Source: Chromatiales bacterium
Lineage (GTDB): Bacteria; Pseudomonadota; Gammaproteobacteria; UBA6429; Thiohalophilaceae
Direction: 5' to 3'
DNA length: 59,614 bases
Assembly: GCA_027032075.1 (NCBI GenBank)
Contig: JALVOC010000237.1
Coordinates: 1 to 59,614 of the forward strand
Part shown: positions 55,194-59,614 of the stretch, piece after piece
Layout: each line of letters opens with the position of its first letter
Numbering within the stretch: position 1 is the stretch's first letter
Made by a program: the position numbers and the translations under genes
The notes under the pieces: generated by a model
The model's input: the letters and a program-made list of their open reading frames with translations, nothing else
The model's database searches: none
What the model was told of the DNA's origin: nothing

Positions 55194-56234
55194 TCAGGGC
55201 TCTGCACCGACCGCCTTCGGCCGGGAGCGGGCCTTGCTGCGCTTGCCTTTCATGCGCTGCCGGATCTGCTCGCCATCGCCATATCCCGAGGGTTGCCATC
55301 CGTAGGCGATGGCCTCGTTACGGCTCAGACCCCAGGGATAGTTCCGGAGGGCTTCGCGGGAGGCGTCGGCCCAGCGGGAAACTTCTTCGGGGTCCTGCTG
55401 ACGCCAGAAATCTCGGGGGCGGTTGTTACGCATGTCATGAGCGAGGCTCGTCGGATCCGAGAGTCGAGTGACTTCGTACATTGGAATGTCCGGTAGCGGT
55501 TGGGAAACGTCCATGAAACGTTGCAGGCGTTCCCATTCGGCTTCCATTTCCCAGGTTTCATATTGGGAATAGGGGTTGACCACGGCGGCGTCGGAGTAGC
55601 GGTGGATGAGCCGCAGGTAGTAATGGGCGACGCCGTTGGGCCCGACGCCGGTGGAGATATAGGGGTCGAACTCGTCGAAGGGGATTTGCCGGCGTTCCTT
55701 CTTGTGAGTGAACTCGATCATTCCAGTGCAGCGGTTGAGGATCACGTTGTTCTTGTCCTTGACCCAGCCACGTTTGATGGCGGTTTTGGATAGGTAATAA
55801 ATTGCAAGAAAAGGCAGTATCAAATATTGAATACCCCATAGGGCCGCTGAATCAAACCCTCGGCCGATCAATGAAATAAGTACAGCCCCCCCCCCACCAA
55901 CGACTCCAAAAACAATCGCCACCTTCGAAATCACATCAAGTACGGCAACAGGATTTTTGAGGGTGGCCCATGCCTCCTGGATGTGAGCGAGCTTTTCATA
56001 CTGGTTTTTGAGGGTCTGCCATTGCTCGTCATTCATTTCCTGCATTTCCTCGACGAGGACGCGTGCAGAGCTGTTTGCAAGGAACTCCCGGCACTGCACA
56101 CCCCGGCCACGCAGCGGGTCGCGGCGCACGGCGCGCTGCAGGGTGCCGAGGCGCTTTTCGTCCAGTGGCGGTAAATCCCTGGGCTTCGTGCTGTCCCAGG
56201 CGGTGGGGGCGTATTCGACCGGCTTGAGGCTCAT
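55194..56234 (-). CDS. DUF6708-like membrane protein, copy 2 (possible immunity protein)
   Basis: A 346-aa protein with two central membrane helices (about 103-150, split by a glycine run near 114-117). The N-terminus (SLKPVEYAPTAWDSTKP) and the C-terminal half (PFDEFDPYISTGVGPNGVAH, then FWRQQDPEEVSRWADASREA) are nearly identical to copy 1 at 57224-58264. Residues about 50-90, the membrane segment and about 250-275 differ strongly. I assign it to DUF6708 by memory; such genes sit beside type VI effectors. Its ATG overlaps the stop of an effector-tail fragment. An immunity role is inference. Confidence 0.65.
   Translation of the reverse strand: MSLKPVEYAPTAWDSTKPRDLPPLDEKRLGTLQRAVRRDPLRGRGVQCREFLANSSARVLVEEMQEMNDEQWQTLKNQYEKLAHIQEAWATLKNPVAVLDVISKVAIVFGVVGGGGAVLISLIGRGFDSAALWGIQYLILPFLAIYYLSKTAIKRGWVKDKNNVILNRCTGMIEFTHKKERRQIPFDEFDPYISTGVGPNGVAHYYLRLIHRYSDAAVVNPYSQYETWEMEAEWERLQRFMDVSQPLPDIPMYEVTRLSDPTSLAHDMRNNRPRDFWRQQDPEEVSRWADASREALRNYPWGLSRNEAIAYGWQPSGYGDGEQIRQRMKGKRSKARSRPKAVGAEP
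55886..55895 (-). repeat. Poly-G tract (10) inside DUF6708-like copy 2
   Basis: Ten C on the plus strand, so ten G in the coding strand, encoding glycines near residues 114-117 at the first membrane helix. A change of one base would frameshift the rest of the protein. Confidence 0.8.
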
Positions 56235-56568
56235 GGGCGACCCCTCACGGGTTCGGCATAGGCCCAGCCGGGCTTGCCGGTGTCGATGCTGAACGGGCTG
56301 GCGGGCCGGGTGTTTTCCTCGTCCGGAATCGTGGGAATGATGAGCTGGTCGGCCGTGATGTGGCGGGTCCGGGCGCGGAGGATGGTGAAACGGCGCTCAC
56401 CGCCGCCTGCGGGCAATTCGGGCCAGGCATAGCGGTAACGGATGCCGATTTGCGTCAGGCCGTCGTCGGCATACCGGGGAGACCACTCGAGCAGCTTCAT
56501 CGGCACCTGGGCACCCTCCGTCCAGGCTTCCATGGCGGAGACGTCAGCAAAGCCGTTGCGGATGGCCG
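56231..56568 (-). pseudogene. Orphan C-terminal tail of the effector gene
   Basis: About 112 codons nearly identical to the last part of the effector at 58261 (from AIRNGFADVSAMEAWTEGAQ to PVRGRP), ending with the same ATGA overlap onto a DUF6708-like gene. Upstream of 56568 the homology ends and the PH-like gene begins 48 bases further on. There is no start or ribosome site. It is a displaced effector tip, the kind of spare module that can recombine into the full gene, or simply a duplication scar. Confidence 0.75.
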
Positions 56569-56615
56569 GTTTCTTCGCAATGAGGTTTTTCCCTGGCTCG
56601 TTTCTGTTGTGTCTT

Positions 56616-57077
56616 TCAACGCTCCTGTGCTTCCGCAAGGTGGCTTTGCCATCTTTCCCGAAGTACTTCTGTAAGCCGATCGATATCACTGGAGCCAATG
56701 ATCGACGAAGTAATGACGAAAGGCTTTTTGCCGTTTTCCATCTGCAAAACAAGACTGGATCCCTTCCGTTCGATGTCGGTGACAGTCTCGAACAGGATTG
56801 GTTTGATCGCCCGGGCGACTGGCGCGATGATTTCAACCCGATCGGTATAGACGTTCACCCTGCCATGAGTGTATGCAATAATGCCTCGCAAACCAAAGAC
56901 GATACCGACAATCGCCAAAAACGGCTGTCCGATATTGGCAAGCAGAATCGCTACACCGGCACCGGTAAAAAGCACACCCACGACAAGTTGAATGGAATTG
57001 AAGCGAAACTCGGCGGCAGGCCCGTCCGCGGCATCCGTATTGTTTTGCACCTCATTCTTGAGCATTTCTTTGTCCAT
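56616..57077 (-). CDS. Two-helix membrane protein with PH-like domain
   Basis: A 153-aa protein of unknown function. Two hydrophobic segments (about 28-45 and 50-66) are followed by a strand-rich C-terminal region (VNVYTDRVEIIAPVARAIK, then SSLVLQMENGKKPFVIT) and a final helix (DIDRLTEVLRERW), the layout of bacterial PH-like domains. It lies between effector/DUF6708 copy 1 and the orphan tail, so it may be a second immunity or accessory protein of the effector. That is inferred from position alone. Confidence 0.6.
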   Translation of the reverse strand: MDKEMLKNEVQNNTDAADGPAAEFRFNSIQLVVGVLFTGAGVAILLANIGQPFLAIVGIVFGLRGIIAYTHGRVNVYTDRVEIIAPVARAIKPILFETVTDIERKGSSLVLQMENGKKPFVITSSIIGSSDIDRLTEVLRERWQSHLAEAQER

Positions 57078-57223
57078 TCCTATTCTCCTTATTTGGGTTG
57101 TTTTATCAATTCATGTTCGATTTCATGTGTTCGATCTCGCAGGCGTGATTCTGGTCAATGCTGTTCCGTTGGCCAAAACCGGATGTTGACCTATCTTTTG
57201 CACAATACTATTGCAAAACGCCC

Positions 57224-58264
57224 TCACGCCCCGGCCGGGGCCGTCTTCGGCCGGGAGCGGGCCTTGCTGCGCTTGCCTTTCATACGCTGCCGGATCTGCT
57301 CGCCATCGCCATATCCCGAGGGTTGCCAGCCGTAGGCAAGGGCCTCGTTACGGCTCAGACCCCAAGGGTAGTTCCGGAGGGCCTCGCGGGAGGCGTCGGC
57401 CCAGCGGGAGACTTCTTCGGGGTCCTGCTGACGCCAGAAGTCCTGTGGACGAGCGGTCTTGCGGTCGTATTCGATGGTCGTGGGATCCAGGCGGCGGAGC
57501 AGCTCATAACGGGGTTCGTCCGGCAGTGGCCGGGAGATGTCCATGAAACACTGGAGTCGTTCCCAGTCGCCTTCCACTTCCCAGGTTTCGTATCGGGAAT
57601 GGGGATTGACCACGGCGGCATCGGAATAGCGGTGGATGAGCCGCAGGTAGTAATGGGCGACGCCGTTGGGGCCGACGCCAGTGGAGATGTAGGGGTCGAA
57701 CTCGTCGAAGGGCAGTTCCTTGCGCTTCTTGTTCCAGGTGAACTCCACCATTCCGGTGCAGCGGTTGAGGACTACGTTGTTCTTGTCCTTGACCCAGCCG
57801 CGTTTGATGGCGGTTTTGGATAAAGCAAAAACGGTTAAAAATGGCAACAACAACCATTTTATTTGCCATATTATTATTGATTGAAATCCCCCAAGTAACA
57901 AAACTAGCAAGATCCCCCCCCCCCCACCAACAACTCCAAAAACAATCGCCACTTTTGAAATCACATCGAGTACGGCAACGGGATTTTTGAGGGTGTCCCA
58001 GGTTTCACGAAGGGTCGGATCTACCTTGCCTTCCTCCTCTATTATTGCAAGGTATCGTTCGCTTTCTGTTTGAAGTTCACTTACCGTCAACCCCGCATCA
58101 CTACCACAGAGAAATTCCCGGCACTGTATGCTCCGGCCACGCAGCGGGTCGCGGCGCACGGCGCGCTGCAGGGTGCCGAGGCGCTTCTCGTCCAGCGGTG
58201 GCAAATCCCTAGGCTTCGTGCTGTCCCAGGCGGTGGGGGCGTATTCGACCGGCTTCAGGCTCAT
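57224..58264 (-). CDS. DUF6708-like membrane protein, copy 1 (possible immunity protein)
   Basis: Paralogue of the gene at 55194, also 346 aa, directly coupled to the large effector gene (ATG overlaps its stop as ATGA, 58261-58264). It shares the constant N-terminal 49 residues and most of the C-terminal half (RGWVKDKNNVVLNRCTGM, then YYLRLIHRYSDAAVVNP). The region after EFL (CGSDAGLTVSELQTESERYL) and the membrane helices are different. A tight gene pair of a large membrane-active effector and a membrane protein fits toxin and immunity, as with VasX and its immunity protein. The family name DUF6708 is from memory. Confidence 0.65.
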   Translation of the reverse strand: MSLKPVEYAPTAWDSTKPRDLPPLDEKRLGTLQRAVRRDPLRGRSIQCREFLCGSDAGLTVSELQTESERYLAIIEEEGKVDPTLRETWDTLKNPVAVLDVISKVAIVFGVVGGGGGILLVLLLGGFQSIIIWQIKWLLLPFLTVFALSKTAIKRGWVKDKNNVVLNRCTGMVEFTWNKKRKELPFDEFDPYISTGVGPNGVAHYYLRLIHRYSDAAVVNPHSRYETWEVEGDWERLQCFMDISRPLPDEPRYELLRRLDPTTIEYDRKTARPQDFWRQQDPEEVSRWADASREALRNYPWGLSRNEALAYGWQPSGYGDGEQIRQRMKGKRSKARSRPKTAPAGA

Positions 58265-58598
58265 GGGCGACCCCTCACGGGTTTGGCATGGGCCCAGCCG
58301 GGCTCGCCGGGGTCGATGCTGAACGGGCTGGCGGGCCGGGTGTTTTCCTCGTCCGGAATCGTGGGAATGATGAGCTGGTCGGCCGTGATGTGGCGGGTCC
58401 GGGCGCGGAGGATGGTGAAACGGCGCTCACCGCCGCCTGCGGGCAATTCGGGCCAGGCATAGCGGTAACGGATACCGATTTGCGTCAGGCCGTCGTCGGC
58501 ATACCGGGGAGACCACTCGAGCAGCTTCATCGGCACCTGGGCACCCTCCGTCCAGGCTTCCATGGCGGATGCGTCGGCAAAGCCGTTGCGGATGGCCG
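57242..58598. repeat. Tandem duplication unit, right copy
   Basis: Partner of 55212-56568. The right copy is continuous with the full effector gene, so it is probably the parental arrangement and the left copy the derived one. Confidence 0.8.
57914..57925 (-). repeat. Poly-G tract (12) inside DUF6708-like copy 1
   Basis: Twelve C on the plus strand; it encodes one more glycine than copy 2 at the same site. The length differs by exactly one codon between paralogues, and both stay in frame. Confidence 0.8.
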
Positions 58599-59614
58599 TA
58601 GCGCGCTGCGCCGGGCTCATGCGGTATTCCGTGCCGACCGTGGCAAGCACATTGATGCTGCTGCGGCCGGGCTCGAAGCCGGGGGCGACCACGTCCACCA
58701 GCACCGTTGCCGGCACGGTGGAGGGGTCGCGCCTGAGGGTGATGCCGGGAGCCATGAGCAGGCTCATCAGGGCCTCGTACATCCTTTCCGGTGGCAGTGG
58801 CTCGCGTTCGGGCTCGCCGTTCTCGTCGCGCACGGGCCGGCCATTCTCGTCTCTCCTGACGCGACTGTATTCGTGGGTGCCGCGCGCATCCGCGTCCCTG
58901 GCAAAGGGGCCATGCTTGGCCCATTTCTCCAGCGGCGTGTCCCGGAGCAGGGTGGCGACGATGCCGGTGGTGAGGAACACGGCCAGGGCGGCCCAGCCCC
59001 AGGGTCCCAGCGCCGCCAGGGCAGGCGCACCCTCCACGACGGCGGCGCCCAGTTCGCATGCGGCCAGCGCGATACCCGCCACGGCCTGCACGCCATAGGC
59101 GGCTGCGGCGTCGGAATCGTCGGCGGAGAAGGCCTCGAAAGAGTCCCAGCCGGCCATGATGGCACCCGCGGCGCTCAAACCGGCGCCGATGGCACCGACA
59201 GTCCTTATTTGAATTCGGCCGGCACGTGTTTGTGCAGTCAATTTGGAAGTAAGGAATTTTTTTGTTGGCGAACGCCACCGTTCCCGGGGCATGATCCTGG
59301 CCCAGAATTCCGCGCCCTTTTTCTCTCCAGCAATCTTGAGAGGAGCATCAACAGTTGCATACAGAAATGCAAATAATGCCAATGATCCCGCAGCAACAGG
59401 TTTGGTATCAAAACCCTTTTCCAACATTGTTTTAGATGCATGCTGAAGATTCATCAACTCCACCACCACCACCAGCGGCGGAAGCACCTTGCTCGCCGTC
59501 CTGATGGCGCCGGTGCCGATTCGGGCACTCTGAGAGGCGCTTGCCGACGGGACATGATAGCTGAGCGCGTACTCCGAAGTCTCCGGAATGGCGACGAACC
59601 TTCCCCGGGCGCGG
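58261..59614 (-). CDS. VasX/BTH_I2691-like type VI effector, C-terminal part (truncated by window)
   Basis: The frame is open to the window edge, so the start lies beyond 59614; 450 codons are seen. Three or more hydrophobic stretches are visible: AAGSLALFAFLYATV, GAIGAGLSAAGAIMAG, and a long one ending in GPWGWAALAVFLTTGIVATL. They are followed by DTPLEKWAKHGPFARD, a motif I associate with VasX/BTH_I2691-family effectors, then a soluble tail (MKLLEWSPRYADDGLTQIGI). Such effectors permeabilise membranes of rival cells. No other T6SS component is in the window. The last ~340 bases are duplicated at 56231-56568. Confidence 0.65.
   Translation of the reverse strand, partial: RARGRFVAIPETSEYALSYHVPSASASQSARIGTGAIRTASKVLPPLVVVVELMNLQHASKTMLEKGFDTKPVAAGSLALFAFLYATVDAPLKIAGEKKGAEFWARIMPRERWRSPTKKFLTSKLTAQTRAGRIQIRTVGAIGAGLSAAGAIMAGWDSFEAFSADDSDAAAAYGVQAVAGIALAACELGAAVVEGAPALAALGPWGWAALAVFLTTGIVATLLRDTPLEKWAKHGPFARDADARGTHEYSRVRRDENGRPVRDENGEPEREPLPPERMYEALMSLLMAPGITLRRDPSTVPATVLVDVVAPGFEPGRSSINVLATVGTEYRMSPAQRATAIRNGFADASAMEAWTEGAQVPMKLLEWSPRYADDGLTQIGIRYRYAWPELPAGGGERRFTILRARTRHITADQLIIPTIPDEENTRPASPFSIDPGEPGWAHAKPVRGRP

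Larger units (their letters stand above)
55212..56568. repeat. Tandem duplication unit, left copy
   Basis: Matches 57242-58598 at a constant offset of 2,030 bases. It contains the DUF6708-like gene and the last ~340 bases of the effector gene. Identity is high except for three patches inside the DUF6708-like gene. Homology stops sharply at GATGGCCG on the right side. Confidence 0.8.

Noticed and set aside
56231-56836. 201-codon open frame as a full gene
   Set aside because: Only the last 112 codons match the effector. The earlier part overlaps the PH-like gene in another frame and is a shadow.

Overview
The window comes from a Gram-negative gammaproteobacterium. Evidence: lptD-surA-pdxA-ksgA with divergent amgK-murU, the mreBCD-mrdA-rodA-mltB-rlpA-dacC morphogenesis cluster, lgt-thyA-folA, and type VI secretion effector-type genes. 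No rRNA, tRNA, CRISPR array or intact transposase was recognised. The genus cannot be fixed from the sequence. Sucrose synthesis genes and a DsrC/TusE-fold protein would fit a chemolithotrophic or methanotrophic lineage, but that is inference.

Layout. 0.2-7.5 kb: dgkA, a PfkB-type kinase, rlmI, a MITE-like repeat, lgt, an unknown secreted protein, thyA, folA and convergent apaH. 7.7-10.2 kb: a ComFB-family protein and an unusual CheW-membrane-LysM fusion. 10.6-16.9 kb: a four-gene sucrose operon (sps, spp, frk, sus) in which every junction is an ATGA stop/start overlap. 17.2-22.6 kb: lptD, surA, pdxA, ksgA. 22.7-29.4 kb: amgK and murU (muropeptide sugar recycling), a GCS2-type ligase with an AstE-like metallohydrolase, and two secreted proteins sharing a Cds6-type C-terminal domain, one of them an L,D-transpeptidase. 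29.4-43.5 kb, all on the minus strand: mreBCD-mrdA-rodA-mltB-rlpA-dacC-dat-ybeD, then a periplasmic binding protein and a cysteine-free DsrC/TusE-like protein, then lipB-lipA-ydcF. 43.7-51.9 kb: gatCAB, hslO, moeB/thiF, an HMA-like protein, prmC, a STAS-like protein, an RRM protein and a SlyD-like FKBP.

From about 51.9 kb the character changes. There is a decayed stretch, then an AT-rich island of small accessory genes (two membrane proteins, an HNH endonuclease of McrA type, an adenylate-kinase-like P-loop protein). The end of the window is a minus-strand array consistent with a type VI effector/immunity locus: the C-terminal part of a VasX/BTH_I2691-like effector running off the window, a coupled DUF6708-like membrane protein, a PH-like membrane protein, then a second orphan effector tail with a second DUF6708-like gene, repeated with a 2,030-bp period. 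Both DUF6708-like genes carry a long poly-G run in frame (10 and 12 bases), a candidate phase-variation site.

A dispersed intergenic repeat with the terminal motif AATAAGTGTTCCGAATACCAGA occurs at five places. One copy is a 296-bp element with long inverted ends, and another is a 75-bp element with 15-bp perfect inverted ends. Several copies sit at junctions where canonical gene order is interrupted or where accessory DNA begins.
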